A DNA stretch of 64,000 nucleotides from Ostrinia nubilalis (GCF_963855985.1 NC_087098.1:13350501-13414500); one strand, 5' to 3'. Positions 33,675 through 46,815 are shown, counted from the stretch's first letter. Numbers and translations: made by a program. Notes: generated from the sequence alone by a model not told the origin.

Positions 33675-35024
33675 TGTTTTGATTACAACGAAACTGATAT
33701 AAAGACTGAATTTTTATGGTAACCATTGGCCCAATTTGGTATGTGCCTACTTAGGCTTTAAAAATATTTTTAAAGGCATTCCATTTTGCTAGTAAATGGA
33801 GACGAAATCTATTTTTTTATGTGTGTCAAGTTGTTGTTGGTCACTAGAGTCTGTTGTAAACTCTTTAAACATTTTGCAATTTTTGTTTGACAATAAGCAA
33901 TAATTCCATTAGTAATTTACCAATTTTATAATATTTTTTGAAGATTCATAGAATTTTAAATGAGACTGTATTGCATTCCCATTTTATATCCTACTTATTT
34001 TTAGATACTTGTTAGAGATTAGATTTTATAAACTTGTATATTTTATTGATATTATGTACCCAAGTATTTTATTGTTAGGAGATTATGGATATTGTATTAC
34101 ATTGTGATTATATTGTGCCTTATTTTTATATTTTATTTGAATGGGAAACCAAGTAGTTTGTGCCAATATAAAGTTGAGCTAGTTACACCACTTCTATGGT
34201 GCTTTATGGTGTTAAGTATTCAGTAAGTTTTACAGTTTTTGCAGGAGTTTGTAGCATTATGATTTATTCCAGTGTTCATACCTGTTTTTTTGGCATATCC
34301 ACATGATATAAAAACTATTAAAAACAGATAATTTCCTTACGTGCTCCATGTGCCTATTATAACAGAATAATAGGCACATGTGTATGGTAAGGAAATTAAT
34401 TCTGTAATTAATTTTATAAGAATAACATGAGGTCAATGACTATGACTAAGTCACATTAAAAACCTACATAAGATTTGTCAGTTTATTGTACCACTGTTAT
34501 TGTAATCAAGATATTCCATAAGTGCTGTTCCATTATTTGGCCATATTTTATTGTAATCTCTTAAAATGTTAATAAATTACATAATCTTATAAATGTGTTT
34601 AATTTTGGTTGAAAGCAAAACAACAAAAGAAGATGAAATTAGTTTATTATTAGATTTTACTGTACAAAAAGTATATCTATGTTGCTATTTGAATGATTGT
34701 GTAAAACATACATGACATAGTACCTAACAAGTGAGCTAGTAAAAAGTAAAAATTACAGATCCCTATATTCCAGTTAAGTCAGTAAATTTACAGAATAATT
34801 TCTAGGATCACTTAGCAATTATTTAAATTGCTGACTACAATAAGATATCTTTATAAAGTAGGTACTGTCAGTTATTCTGTTATTGATATTCATTTCATGA
34901 GCCAAATAAAAACAAAAACTTGAAGGTATCATTAATAACCAAGCAACCAAATACTTTAATTAACATTTGTCAAACAAAATATACAAAAATAAATACTGCC
35001 TATTAATCCTATTTTAAATAAAAA
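33675..35024. other. Convergent 3' region of Dok and DNLZ
   Basis: Contains the Dok 3' UTR, with an AATAAA at 34571-34576 as a likely polyadenylation signal, and the DNLZ 3' UTR. At 34331-34396 a short inverted repeat (TTTCCTTACGTGCTCCATGT against its near-complement) forms a hairpin, probably a tiny MITE. Confidence 0.5.
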
Positions 35025-35558
35025 CTATTGCAACAAATGTTTCTCCAGTTCTTGTTTTTCAACTTCTTTTGCTAATTCTATAGCAATAAATTCTAGGTCT
35101 GGAGACATGATCTTCTGTACTGTTTCTCCTTTTTCTGCCATGATATCTTCTATATTCTTTTTGCCGTTCATATCAGAAAACCAATTCAGGTTATCTGCTA
35201 TTAGATGCTTGTTTTCGCAGCCGTCACAGTTTACAATTACAACGCCTTTGTAATAAGCTAATTTTGTTATGTACTTCGAGTTTCGAGTGTTGCATTTCTT
35301 GCATGTGTACATCAATTGAAACTTGCCTTCAAACTTCTTCGGTTCAGTAGTTAGAGGTACTTCATTGAACTTCGCTGTAGACGTTCCAAATTGCCTTGGA
35401 GACTGAATCTTCGGAGTTGAAGTAGAGAATGATGCTGAGGGTACTACCAAACGCCTTCCAAAATATAAATTTCCTTGACTTGGGAAGAACACCATGCTAT
35501 TCAGCAAACGCGGTGTGTGGTACTTAACCACAAAGTCGATTAGAGTTCTGTGAGACAT
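35025..35558 (-). CDS. DNLZ: DNL-type zinc-finger protein, mitochondrial Hsp70 escort
   Basis: Single exon, 177 aa. The first ~60 residues are basic/hydroxylated with few acids ([20 protein letters not shown]), as in a mitochondrial presequence. The DNL zinc domain follows: [12 protein letters not shown] (C86, C89), [19 protein letters not shown] (C111, C114), then [15 protein letters not shown]. These are the hallmark residues of Zim17/HEP1/DNLZ, which keeps matrix Hsp70 soluble and so supports import and Fe-S cluster transfer. The C-terminus is acidic/lysine-rich. Its start lies 1.4 kb from the divergent MMS19 start, with a hAT MITE between. Confidence 0.95.
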   Translation of the reverse strand: MSHRTLIDFVVKYHTPRLLNSMVFFPSQGNLYFGRRLVVPSASFSTSTPKIQSPRQFGTSTAKFNEVPLTTEPKKFEGKFQLMYTCKKCNTRNSKYITKLAYYKGVVIVNCDGCENKHLIADNLNWFSDMNGKKNIEDIMAEKGETVQKIMSPDLEFIAIELAKEVEKQELEKHLLQ

Positions 35559-36043
35559 TTTTGGATTTAAACGTTAAGTTTCAATAACTAGCTGCTATAA
35601 AATTTAGACAAGATTTCGTTAATATTGCATCACTCAGCAGCACGCACAGATATGGATCAGAGGCAGCACGAGACACGAAAAACACAATATGATGAGAGCA
35701 GTGACATACTCTCTAATCTGTGAGTGGCAGTCAGATTTGTTTTGACTTTACTTTTTTTTTCAAGTCATGTGGTGACATTTTTTTTTCTTCAAGTTGACGG
35801 CTTTGGAAATAGCTTAAACGGCTTGCAATCCCATTTGTTCTCTATGGGTCCGCCGACCGTAGGTCCGATCATAAAAGTTATTTGACATTTAAACAAATAT
35901 TAATCGAATTCAAAATCTCTATTTACAGCGAAACACATAATTTTTGCGTTGAACACTTTCTACTTTAATACAATATACATTTATAAAGGATTTGGCGCAA
36001 CGAAAGTTGAGGCAAACATAATTTACAGAATATTATGCATTAG

Positions 36044-36504
36044 CAGTGTTGCCAGAAGGTTACTTTTGTAACCTTTTAGGTTACTTTTGAACTGCATTGG
36101 TTACTTTTAGGTTACACTAATGAAAAGGTTACTTTTAGGTGTTTTTTCAGAAATTGTAGAATTAACTTTTACAGGTTATTCAGTAAAAATATTAATAGTG
36201 ACAATTTAAAAATTATGTCATAAACTGCATTTAATCATGAATTTGATTTATTATTTGTTAAAGACAATGAGTTTTAGCAAATGTTTTTTTGATAATAATA
36301 CGCAAATCCATGAAACGGTTTTATACGACCGGTCACTTTTCGGTCTTCATGGAATGGTCAAAATTTCGAATTTAGGTAAACATGAACCATCCATGAACAA
36401 CCTTACACAATCGCTCCGCAAGTATGAAGGTTACTTTTTATTCAAAAAGGTTACATTTTTTTATATTTCTGGTAATTTCTGACAAGACCCGACTGGCAAC
36501 ACTG
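36044..36504. mobile_element. Non-autonomous hAT element with 8-bp duplication
   Basis: Ends CAGTGTTGCCAG and CTGGCAACACTG, flanked by TGCATTAG at 36036-36043 and 36505-36512. CAGTG ends and an 8-bp duplication are hAT signatures. The inside has repeated GGTTACTTTT motifs near the ends, likely transposase-binding repeats, and no transposase. Lies in the DNLZ-MMS19 intergenic region. Confidence 0.93.
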
Positions 36505-36958
36505 TGCATTAGAGCTTAGACCATACAAGTCAGTAAGACTAAGAATACGCACGCAAGAAGTCAGCGTCTACAAATTTTAATACAAATCTTTCTTGAACTG
36601 ATCGCCTCAACTCTTGCTTGGCGACCAACAATAACTTTAATTTGTAAATTTTGAGCAAGATAAGAACCATGTTTTAAAAAGTACGATATAGTGAACAATT
36701 TGACCTCAAAATCAAGGTCACCTGGCCCACCGACAATAACGATTGTGTAGTGAACAAGTGCCTGTACCATAACTGTCAGATTATTAAAAAAAAACAGCAT
36801 AACCTCAAAAACTGGTGTAATTTCACAAAACATTTTTTCTATTTTATTTACCCTAACTAGCTAAAATAAACCTAGCATCCACATAATTACATAATTCGAA
36901 ACGTAACATGTAAATAAATCAGTCAATAATAGAGTAGAATAACTTTTCTTTCTGCAAA
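36505..36958. other. Upstream region of MMS19
   Basis: AT-rich, no coding signal, no clear TATA box. The 5' UTR and promoter of MMS19 must be here. Confidence 0.35.
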
Positions 36959-39900
36959 ATGAGTTCTTCATGGCTTACACCAAGTTTAGCTGAAGAAATT
37001 ATTAAAAACAATGATATATTCAAAGAAACGCACAGCATAATATCAGGTTATTTATCTACATTATTTATCTACTGTTCACGTTATAACTCTTGCTATTGTA
37101 CAAGAAAACTATAAATTAGTTCTCATGATTCCTCAAGTATTTTTTTTTATTACAGACATCATGTCTGGGCGCCTCGATGTTGTGCAGCTAGTTGAGAACA
37201 TGGGTGGAGCCCTAACTAACAAAGAACCCGAAAATCGGGAGAAAGGGATGAGATTTTTTACAAAAATTCTCAAAGAACTTCCGCATGATTTCTTAACGGA
37301 GACGCAGATAAATTTCATATCCAAGTTTTATGTTGACCGACTGAAAGACAACCACAGAGTAATTCCAGTTGTTTTAGAAGGTTATTTGGCAATAGTCAAC
37401 ATGGCACATTACAATATCAACAATAGTGGGGAGTTTTTTACTGTTCTGTTCAGAGAAGTACCCTGCCAGTCACAAGTTAGACAAGACAGATATAATATTT
37501 ACTGCATAACACAGAATTTAATGGATAAAAACATAGAATGTAAGTTTTATTTCATAAATCTTTTTAAATTAATATGACTGTATTTTCTGGAAATATTTGT
37601 GATTCCTGCAGAACCCCCATATGACTGTTTGTGTTATTAACACTTTGAACAATTTATTTCAGATATAAAATCATTGGGTCCAGATTTTGTATATGGTGTC
37701 ATATCTGCGATGGACGGAGAAAGAGATCCACGCAATTTGCTGTTCCTTTTCAGTTTCCTATTTACATTTTTAAAAGAAGTACCTTTAGGTCATTTAGTAG
37801 ACGAAATGTTCGAAGTTATATCTTGTTACTACCCCATTGACTTTCATCCTGCACCGGACGATCCGGCCCCAGTGACGAGACAAGATTTGGCAAATGCATT
37901 ATGTCCTTGTCTCTGTGCTGTACCTGAATTTGGAGAACAATGCTTAGTTTTGCTCGTTGAAAAACTGGATTCAAGCTTACGATTAGCTAAAATTGATTCG
38001 TTAAGACTATTAGTAAGTGAACCATCTTCTCAAAATAGGTTTTATAGTGTATTTATTTATTTTGTATAACAATAATTTAAATGTTTATTATTTGTAATTT
38101 CAGAATGAGAGCTGTAAAACATTCAAAGTAGAAACTTATGGGCCGTTCCTAAAAACACTATGGGCTTCCATACACAGAGAGATAACTCACAAAACAGATG
38201 AAGAACTCAAGATGGTTGCTCATGAGACATTGTCAGCATTAACTTCTAAATTAGCCACTGCATCCAACACAGACCAGGGTTTTGAAAACTTTCTCAAAGG
38301 CATACTGATTTCAATGCAAACAGCAATAGCAGAATCAACCACTGTTGCCCAGTTTGTTCAAGCAACCAAGGTGTTGCTGACAACAGCAAACGCATCAAAA
38401 GAATCTTGCGTTATCGTTAATAAGTCCATGATACCTGCTATAGTGGCATATTATGGTTTCAAAACGACACCCAAACTGCAAATCGCCAGCCTAGATTTCC
38501 TTGCCGATTTGTATGGATTGGCTGTGCATTGGGAAGTTTTAGATCAAGTGGAATCGGAGGTCAATGAGATCCCGCGTCTGTGCCTAACTGCTGTGAGTCA
38601 GCCATCAAAAGAATACCAGATTGCAGGGTTCAAAACTTTAATCAGAGTCCGGAATGCGTTACAAAGTGACCTTGTTTTGCCATTTGTTGAAGTTCTAATA
38701 CACAACATACAACATTCACAAGACAAGGACTTGCTGAGTGTTAGTGTTGAAACTGTCCATGCAATTGCTAGAAAATATCCCGAAAATATTATGTGTTTAG
38801 TCATAAAAGGGAAGTGCGATTTGGAGAATCTGACCCAAGATAAAGTCGCGTTGGAAAAGCGTTTGAATTTGATGTCCAACTTGGCCAGTATAGATGATTT
38901 TACGAAGATAATCATTGAGGAAATGTTAAAGGTCATTGTTACTAAAGATACGGAAGCATTTAAAGTTGTAGAGGCTATGAATGAATCAATGTCCAATGCT
39001 AGTCTATATTCTAATGAGAAATTATCTGAAATCGAGAGTGATCATGGTCTTATTGATTCTATATTATCTTGGGTCACTTCAGAACTGCATACAGGATCAC
39101 AAGAGGCTTTGTCACACGGTTTTATGTTAATAGCTAATACAATAAGTAGTTTACCAGAAGAGAAACAGCAGAAAATATTGTCAAAGCACACAGAGAATAT
39201 TCTGGAAAAGTTTAAGAGTGATGAGGCCAATTTTCACTTGGTACACTGCCTGTATAGTTCTGTTCATCAGAGTGTGTACAATTCTAGTTTCGAGGACATA
39301 ATGACGATGGCACTAACTCAATCGTTAGATAGTAACGATGATATTATTCGGAATAAAGCTTGTGTGATAGTGGCACATTTCTTGAATAAGGCTGAGTATG
39401 GTCAGAAGTTCGAACTTTTGTATGAACTGTTGAAGAATTTTCTTTCTAAAGGTAACAGGGAACAAGCTTTATCATCAAGACTAATAGTTTTGTATGGATG
39501 GATAACAAAGGCTTTAATTATGAGAGGAAATGAACTGTTTACATTTTGGCTGCAAAAGGTAAAAAAACTATTTAATTTACTCATTATCACATTTAATTAC
39601 TACAACTTCTAGTTATAGGTAAATTAATATTTATTGTATTAAATTGCCTAAATCATATAGAACTAACTAACAAATAAACTAAACTGGTTTATCAAATACG
39701 TGATGTATTAAAACTCAATTCATCAGTACCAGTTTAATTACCTTGAACATTAAGATAAGTGCTTCAATTTAGAAGACTTATCTCAATAAACAAGCTAGTT
39801 AACGACAATTTCATCATTGTGTGATATGTAAATGTGTGTGTTTAGAATAGGCTAAAAGATAAGGAAGACCTCTTTTCTTTAATTGACGCCATTATTTGTA

Positions 39901-42900
39901 TTAGAATAAGCGTTAGCGGATTTTTGTAGTCTGGATGATACGTCAAGCTAAACGCTACAGTATTTTCAGTTGTTTATAGGTGCAACAGAAGTGTATAGTC
40001 TAACTCTTATGCTGTCATTGTAAATGCCGATAAAGACACATCACGTATCTACTATAGTCTGGTCGCCGAGCACGTACGGTCCAATTTAACCCTACAAAGA
40101 CACAAGTTTGCGCGTTCACCGCCAAAAAGTTGCCGTTTGTCGTATCCCGCTGTTTCGAGAGCACTCCCCTAACTGCCTCAGCCAATATCGGAATCCTTGG
40201 TGTCGACATATCGAGCGAAGTCCAGTTCCGTGGTCATTTAGAGGGTAAGGCTAAATTAGCCTCGAAGAAGCTTGGTGTGCTCAATAGATCGAGACGGTAT
40301 TTCACTCCAGCCCATCGTCTGCAACTTTACAAGGCGCAGGTTCGGCCTCATATGGAATACTGTTCTCATCTTTGGGCAGGTGCACCCCAGTACCAGCTTC
40401 TCCCTCTGGACCGCATTGAACGGAGAGCAGCTCGAATCGTTGACTGCCAGGACATTTCGGATCGGCTTGACCCCTTGGCGCTGCGTAGAGATGTATCCTC
40501 ACTGTGCATATTCTATCGCATGTATCACGGGGAGTGCTCCGAAGAATTATCCGGACTTATTCCTGCCGCCACTTTTCGCCACCGATCTACCCGACAGCAC
40601 TTCCACCCCCAGCACTTAGATGGTTGGCAGTCCACAACAGTACGTTTCTCTAGAAACTTTCTGCCCCGTACAACCAAACTGTGGAATGGACTGTCGTCTG
40701 CGGTGTTTCCGGACGGATACGACCTGCAAGCTTTCAAGAGGAGAGCGTATCTTTACCTTAAAGGCCGGCAACGCACCTGTAACGCCCCTGGGTCTGCGGG
40801 TGTCTATGGGCGACGGTAATCACTTACCATCAGGTGATCCGTTTGCTCGTTTGCCTCCTATCACATAAAAAAAAAAAAAAAAAAAAAAAAAACGTAAAAT
40901 TTTGTCCAATGACCCCAAGCTACCTATCCTTATCGTTCGCGCATAATTATATTGCTGTCGCGCTCGCACACTTACTGCTGCCGCCCGTCCCGTCGCACAG
41001 TCGCGACAGCAATATAATTACGCGCGAGCGATAAGGATAGGTAGCTGGGGTCATTGGACAAAATTCTACGTGCTCGGCGACCAGACTACACTATTATTCT
41101 ATTAAGCACTAAGCCTAGGCGCAGACCAGTGTTGGCACTAATCAATTAATTTTTTAATCAATTAATTAATTTGATTAATTTTAATCATGATTAAATTAAT
41201 CCTGATTAAAATAATCATGATTAAAAAAGTAATCATAATCATGATTAATTTGTTAATCATTAATCAATAATCATTAATTTGATTAACTTGATTAACTTCT
41301 TAAATGTTCTATCGAAAACAATGTTAAAACATTGAATTCTAATATTAGATGTTTGGTTTTAGGCTACAATTCTATGACAGGTCATACCTAGATAAATATA
41401 AGGTAACCTAGACTGCCCCCCGCCCCCTTCCCTCGCTGAAACTTCCGGTGCAGTCTTCCGACCTCCCGTAGGAGGATATCAGTCCACTTCCCCTACCGTT
41501 CCAGCACTTACTTGCAACCCCACACTTCCACCACCTGCCCCCCACCCCTAGCCTCCCCTGAAACTTCTGGTACGAAGTCTCCTGCACCTCCCCAACACGC
41601 GAAACTTCCTAACTTAGCAACCCCACCCTTCTATTGAATTGCCCACGCGTGGCCCTCCCCCCGAAACTTCTGGTACGAACTCTCCTGCACCTCCCCCACA
41701 CGCAAAACCTCCTAGCTTAGCAACCCACCCTTCTATTGAATTGCCCACGCGTGGGCCTCCCCCCGAAACTTCTGTTACGAACTCTCCTGCACCTCCCCAA
41801 CACGCAAAACCTCCTAGTTTAGCAACCCCACCCTTCTATTGAATTGCCCACGCGTGGGCTTCTCCCCGAAACTTCTGGTACGAAGTCTCCTGCACCTCCC
41901 CAACACGCAAAACTTCCTAGCTTAGCAACCCCACCCTTCTATTGAAATGCCCACGCGTGGCCCTCCCCCCGAAACTTCTGGTACGAACTCTCCTGCACCT
42001 CCCCAACACGCAAAACCTCCTAGCTTAGCAACCCCATCCTTCTATTGAATTGCCCACGCGTGGGCCTCCCCCCGAAACTTCTGTTACGAACTCTCCTGCA
42101 CCTCCCCAACACACAAAACGTCCTAGTTTAGCAACCCCACCTTTCCGTTGAATTGCCCACGCTTGCCCCTACCTTGGGAGGGGCGGGGGGGACTTCTCCC
42201 CTATCGTCAGCCAGCCCGCTTAACTTCTATCCTGACCCAATTTTGCTGGAGGATACCGGAAGAATAGAAGGAATTGTGAGAAACAAAACTAGTGCGATAA
42301 GTGTTTTGAGTAGTGAAAATTGACGCAGTTTTTTGGGAAAACGACAGTACAACTCCAGATCCCCCCTTTGCTAGATATTTTATAAGTCGCGGGTACCTTT
42401 TCATACACTCCCAACCCTTTTCTTATGAAAATAGTAGATAGTTAATCAAATAATCAAATTAACGATTAATGATTATGATTAATTAATCTTAATCAAAATT
42501 TTTGATTAATGATTAACTAATCATAATCAAAAAAATTTGATTATGATTTTAATCATTAATTTTTAATCATTAATCAGATTAACTTTTTGCCAACACTGGC
42601 GCAGACCACGTCTTTTTCGTCGTCCGATAGTTGGGTCGGGCTGGACATGTATGGAAGTCCGCACATTACACATTTGATTTTCATACAAATTGAAATCGGG
42701 CCCAACTATCGGCCGACTAATAGTTGGTGGTCTACGCTAGGCTAAAAGTTCTTGCTTTTGAATAAGTTTTTTATTTAAATATCTTTGGACAAATTCTTTA
42801 GTAAGCAACTAATAAAATATGCTTAAGTTATGGGTTAACTATTTCAGATCATGACTACTCTATCATCACCAGAATTCAGTCAATACGGCTGCGAAGCTAT

Positions 42901-44258
42901 CCAACTGATCATGACTGACTACCCCGATTACCTGAACAGAAAACAGCATTGTAGATCTGGTTTGTTATACAAGCAAAGGTTTTACCAGAACTTCAAATCA
43001 CTAACCAGTACAGTCGGGCCAGTGGATGATGAGACAAAGCAATATTATCTGCTGAGTTGGGCGTATGTACTTGAAAAGGTGCCGAAGACTGTACTTAATA
43101 GTGATGTTGGACAGGTAAGCGTTTCTCTTTTTTATATTTTGTATATTTTAATTTGCATGCATTTAATGGGGCAGTAAGGTTCTGAATTTAGGCCGCGTAC
43201 CGGAAAACGCAGCGTGAGACGTCCACCCACATGGTGGACCGACGACATCATAAAGGTAGCAGGGAAGCGCTGGACGCAGGCCAACATGGAAAGCATTGGG
43301 GGAGGCCTATGTTGAGCAGTGGACGTCCTATGGCTGAAATGATGATGATATTTTAATTTATCTAATGAAAGTAAGTGTTTGGTTCTGTCAGAGTCACCAG
43401 GACTACCACCATTCTTCCCGTGAATGTCGTTAGAAAGAAATCGGAATATCAGGCCTCCTCAATCCCAAAACCCGGTTGACCCGCATATGGACTTATCGAA
43501 TCCTCCATTTGCCTCTGGTGAATTGGAGAAGGTCGAGTTCTTGCAATAGAGACTAAATGACTTGATGATTCATGTTCCAAATAACAACAGGGTGTTTTTT
43601 TCTGCTTTCAGATTGCACCATTAATAGTAGAGTCCTTAAATTACGACAATAAAGATTTGCTGCAAGTGATGCTAGATATTCTGTGCCATTTTGTGCAAGA
43701 CAAACACGATGTTGTGGCGCTTAGCTTACAGACTATTTTACCGCGATTGGTGAATTTATCGAAATACGTCAAATCTATGGTAAGAAAACCTTTATGAAGT
43801 TAATGTTGTGTGTTGTATGCAAGCTAAGAATAGTATGCTCTTAATACACAGAGCCCAAGAACCAGTTCATATAAATATAAATAATAATAATAATAAAAAT
43901 TTATTTGTTTCAAAAGTTTACATGTACACAAAGTAAGGCACTGGTTCCCACACTAGGATTCCCTGTGTTGTGGGATCCATTATATTTATTGTAGGATATA
44001 CATTATTTTTTTATATAAACTCTTTCTAATAATTCAAAACTATTTCAGGATGTTCGGATAAAAAGTCTACAATGTCTCTACGAAATCGCAAACTCATACC
44101 GCACCATGATACTTCTTCCTCACAAGCAAGACATTTTATTGGATTTAGCGCCATCTCTCGACGACAAGAAGCGATTGGTTCGCAATATGGCCGTCAAAGC
44201 TAGAACGAGATGGTTCTTAGTTGGCTCCCCAGGAGAAAATAAGGAGAAGGAAAACTGA
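36959..44258 (+). CDS. MMS19: MMS19, cytosolic Fe-S targeting HEAT-repeat protein, 7 exons, 973 aa
   Basis: Exons 36959-37046, 37156-37539, 37663-38012, 38104-39558, 42848-43114, 43612-43779, 44049-44258; all GT/AG and phases fit (2922 bases with stop). Diagnostic blocks follow the known protein in order: DRLKDNHRVIPVVLEGYLA, MDGERDPRNLLFLF, DEMFEVISCYYPIDFHPAP (N-terminal domain), alpha-helical HEAT-like repeats, and the C-terminal LDDKKRLVRNMAVKARTRWF with LVGSPGE. Human MMS19 has 1030 residues. With CIAO1 and CIAO2B it hands Fe-S clusters to nuclear and cytosolic proteins such as XPD, DNA polymerases and DNA2. The exon-1 donor GTTATT is weak. Intron 4 (3.3 kb) holds two transposons and a LINE, intron 5 an RTE tail. 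AATAAA at 44455-44460 may end the transcript. Confidence 0.95.
40057..41086. mobile_element. TA-flanked MITE split by a LINE insertion
   Basis: Ends GTCTGGTCGCCGAGCACGTA and its complement, with TA on both sides (40055-40056, 41087-41088). Same family as the three MITEs in the RhoGAP array. The left arm is interrupted after GCACGTA by a LINE (40077-40891) and resumes at 40892. Located in MMS19 intron 4. Confidence 0.85.
40077..40891 (+). mobile_element. 5'-truncated LINE 3' end with poly(A)
   Basis: The frame 40130-40819 encodes the C-terminal part of a Jockey/CR1-type LINE protein (GILGVDISSE, VRPHMEYCSHLWAG, RIERRAARIVD, LPRTTKLWNGLSSAVFP), then the 3' end TTACCATCAGGTGATCCGTT and about 25 A. 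The duplication ACGTA (40072-40076, 40892-40896) flanks it. The copy looks young. Confidence 0.88.
41127..42598. mobile_element. Non-autonomous hAT element carrying a minisatellite
   Basis: Ends CAGTGTTGGCA and TGCCAACACTG with the 8-bp duplication GCGCAGAC (41119-41126, 42599-42606). Both subterminal regions (41135-41300, 42435-42585) are built of TTAATCATGATTAA-type repeats, likely transposase-binding sites. The centre is a ~104-bp tandem repeat. No transposase. MMS19 intron 4. Confidence 0.93.
41405..42175 (+). repeat. Minisatellite, ~104-bp unit, about seven copies
   Basis: The unit includes TTGCCCACGCGTGGGCCTCC, GAAACTTCTGGTACGAACTC, TCCTGCACCTCCCCAACACG and CTTAGCAACCCCACCCTTCT. The first unit or two are diverged, the rest nearly identical. 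Its open frames (Pro/Ser-rich) are repeat artefacts. Confidence 0.9.
43190..43340 (+). mobile_element. RTE 3' end in MMS19 intron 5
   Basis: Encodes the HMVDRRHHKGSRE-like variant of the RWTDDI tail, then the terminal GCAGTGGACGTCCTATGGCTGA. Truncated and degraded. Confidence 0.65.
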
Positions 44259-46262
44259 TACCAATCAAAATCGTTAGTGAAATCTGGAAGAATAATTCAA
44301 CCATTTCTATTGCACAAATGAGATAATAATATGTTTATTTAACGCCATCTATTGGCGACAATAACTTGCAACTGCGACAAAATGGACACGTTACATTTTG
44401 CTACCAAATTGTTATGCCTAAATTCAAAGCAGCTCCAGCTATATTCGTAGGGTAAATAAACTAAAAAAATATATTTTACAAGCATCAATGGATTGAAAAA
44501 TTTTTGTTAACTACAAAAAAAATTCGGTAGCCATGGAATGAATTGAAATCTATAAAACTGAAACGTGGTTATGACCCAGATGCACCTTAGCCAAACTAAA
44601 AACCTTGAAATTATCATACAGTATTTAATTTTTAATGTATCAAAACTTAATATAATAATAAGAATAAAAACAGTGGACTCATGGTCATTGCCCAAATAAA
44701 AGCTATGTACAGTTTATACTCTATTGTATTTATAAATGGATCTGATATTATGTATTTTCCAGTAATTTGTTATGCAGCACTTATAAGTACGGACGACAGC
44801 ACATCAAGGTAAACACAGTGGCTCTTATCTCGTCAGAATAAATGCTATTTTTCAACAAAATGTGTCTGATGTGCTGTACATTAAATATTACCACTGAAGA
44901 ATTGTTTTGTTGCTTTTATTAATAAAAAATAAATTATATATTTTGAAGATTGCGATGTTTTTATGCCACCTTTGATTTTTATCATAATAGAAGACGTCAA
45001 TAAATTATTACACCTACACGAAACGTTTCCTACATTCCTTATGAAGAAAACTTAAAAAGTATAAACAATGATTTAATAATTATAATTATAGTAATTTAAC
45101 CAATATTTTTTTATTGCACTACGACGAAAAAACTTGACACGTTTATTTGTTTTGACTCATTAATTAACTTTGCACATCGAATTGGGACAATTAATTTCAT
45201 ATGCAAATTAAATACTTCTTAACCCAGAACACGAAAATAAATCCTAAACAGTCCACGTGAAGGGCAGTTGTATAAAGGATTATATGGGACCGGCGCCGTC
45301 GGATTACTGGACTCTGCCCACTAACAATTTGATTTAAATTTACATAATCTCTTATCGCAATGCGAGCGTTTGCCGCACTTTAAATGTTAATGAAGGGACC
45401 CTCAGCTTGGTTTTTTATGGTGCAGACGGGCGCGACTATAGAAACGGTAGAGATTGTTAGACCACTCACCACAGAATAAGGGTTATTCCGTATTCGACCC
45501 ACGACAACTCAACCCACTCATTATTTTTTCCTTACTCAACCCAATTTTGTTCCTTACTCTACCCACAACAAATTTTTAATTTTATGTTCCTTATTCACCC
45601 CAAAAACATTCCTAGCTCAACCCATTTTAAAACCACTTCAAAAATATAAGATTTTTATGCACGGTCAGAATAAAAATATATTTTTTAGAAATTAAAGCTC
45701 AGTTAACTTTTGTGTTAAGATCGTTCCATTAAATAAAACTGCAGGAGTTCTGATACAATAATATATTTGAAAAACGTTTTTCACAAAAGGACACAAATCA
45801 AATAATGACTAATTAAAATCTACTATAAATCCACTATAAATCAAACGACTGTGATTTTTTATTAAATCAGTATAACCAAGCTATGGCGTATAATTTTTTC
45901 CCCAGACACTTGTTCATGAACGTCCAAAAATTTAAATATGTAATACAATGTTTAATAGAAAGTTATATAAAAAGTTACACAGTTGTTGAACACTGTTTTA
46001 AAATGACATTTCAATACTAAACGTCACTTTAAAACACTGTTCAACGAGCGTGTAAGTTTTATTAGTAAGGGGTAAGTACCTAGTACCTACTTAACGTACA
46101 GTTTTCAGTTTAGACTGTCGATGCTTCAGCTTTTCTGACTACCTAGCTTAACGTACAGTTTTCAGTTTAGACTGTCGATGCTTCAGCTTTTCTGACTACC
46201 TAGTTCGGAATACGACCAATTGACTATCATTGGATTAATTTTTTATTGATGCCTATAATACT
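44259..46262. other. 3' flank of MMS19 and AT-rich spacer
   Basis: AATAAA at 44455-44460. At 44800-44880 a short inverted repeat (ACAGCACATCA / TGATGTGCTGT). At 45485-45640 degenerate CAACTCAACCCA motifs, similar in style to the inner repeats at 28.5-29.1 kb. No gene recognised. Confidence 0.4.
46090..46205 (+). repeat. Tandem duplication, ~58-bp unit, two copies
   Basis: The unit TTAACGTACAGTTTTCAGTT through CAGCTTTTCTGACTACCTAG occurs twice head to tail with no visible change, so it is recent. Confidence 0.85.
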
Positions 46263-46298
46263 AGCTAGACCAGGGTTTCCCAAACTATGGGTCGCGAG

Positions 46299-46770
46299 TA
46301 GGGTTTCTGCTCGAGCTTTCTCGAACTCGAGAAAACTCGAGAAATTTGGCTTCATTCGAGACGAGAAAAAAATTGCCGGAGCTCGAGAATTCTCGAGTTT
46401 CGCTTTTGAAGCTTTAATATTCTTGAAAGCCTATTTTCTTAGACAAAAGTATTTTTTTTATTATTTAATAGGTCAACGTTGCTTTTAGACTGGCCTAGTC
46501 TTTCCTTTTTTAACTGATTTGATATGCAAGTAATGATCTCAATCGAAACTAAGTAATAATGTTCACCAACGAGTATGCTATATTTATTACTAGCTTTCCG
46601 CCCGCGGCTTCGCCCGCGTGGAATTTTGTCTGTCACAGAAAAACTTTATCGCGCGCGTCCCTGTTTCAAAAACCGGGATAAAAACTATCCTATGTTCTTT
46701 CCCGGGACTCAAACTATCTCTATGCCAAATTTCATCAAAATCGGTTGCGAGGTTTAAGCGGGAAAGCGTA

Positions 46771-46815
<45 letters not shown>

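Noticed and set aside
41639..41842. Pro-rich reading frame
   Set aside because: Runs through a 104-bp tandem repeat inside a hAT element.
44769..44815. Possible 47-bp exon (TTTTCCAG before, AAG|GTAAAC after)
   Set aside because: Lies after the MMS19 stop, and the region is explained by a short inverted repeat (ACAGCACATCA / TGATGTGCTGT).
45250..45430. Possible second exon for the orphan exon at 48034 on the minus strand
   Set aside because: The acceptor-like CTATAG leads to a stop within a few codons in the required phase.
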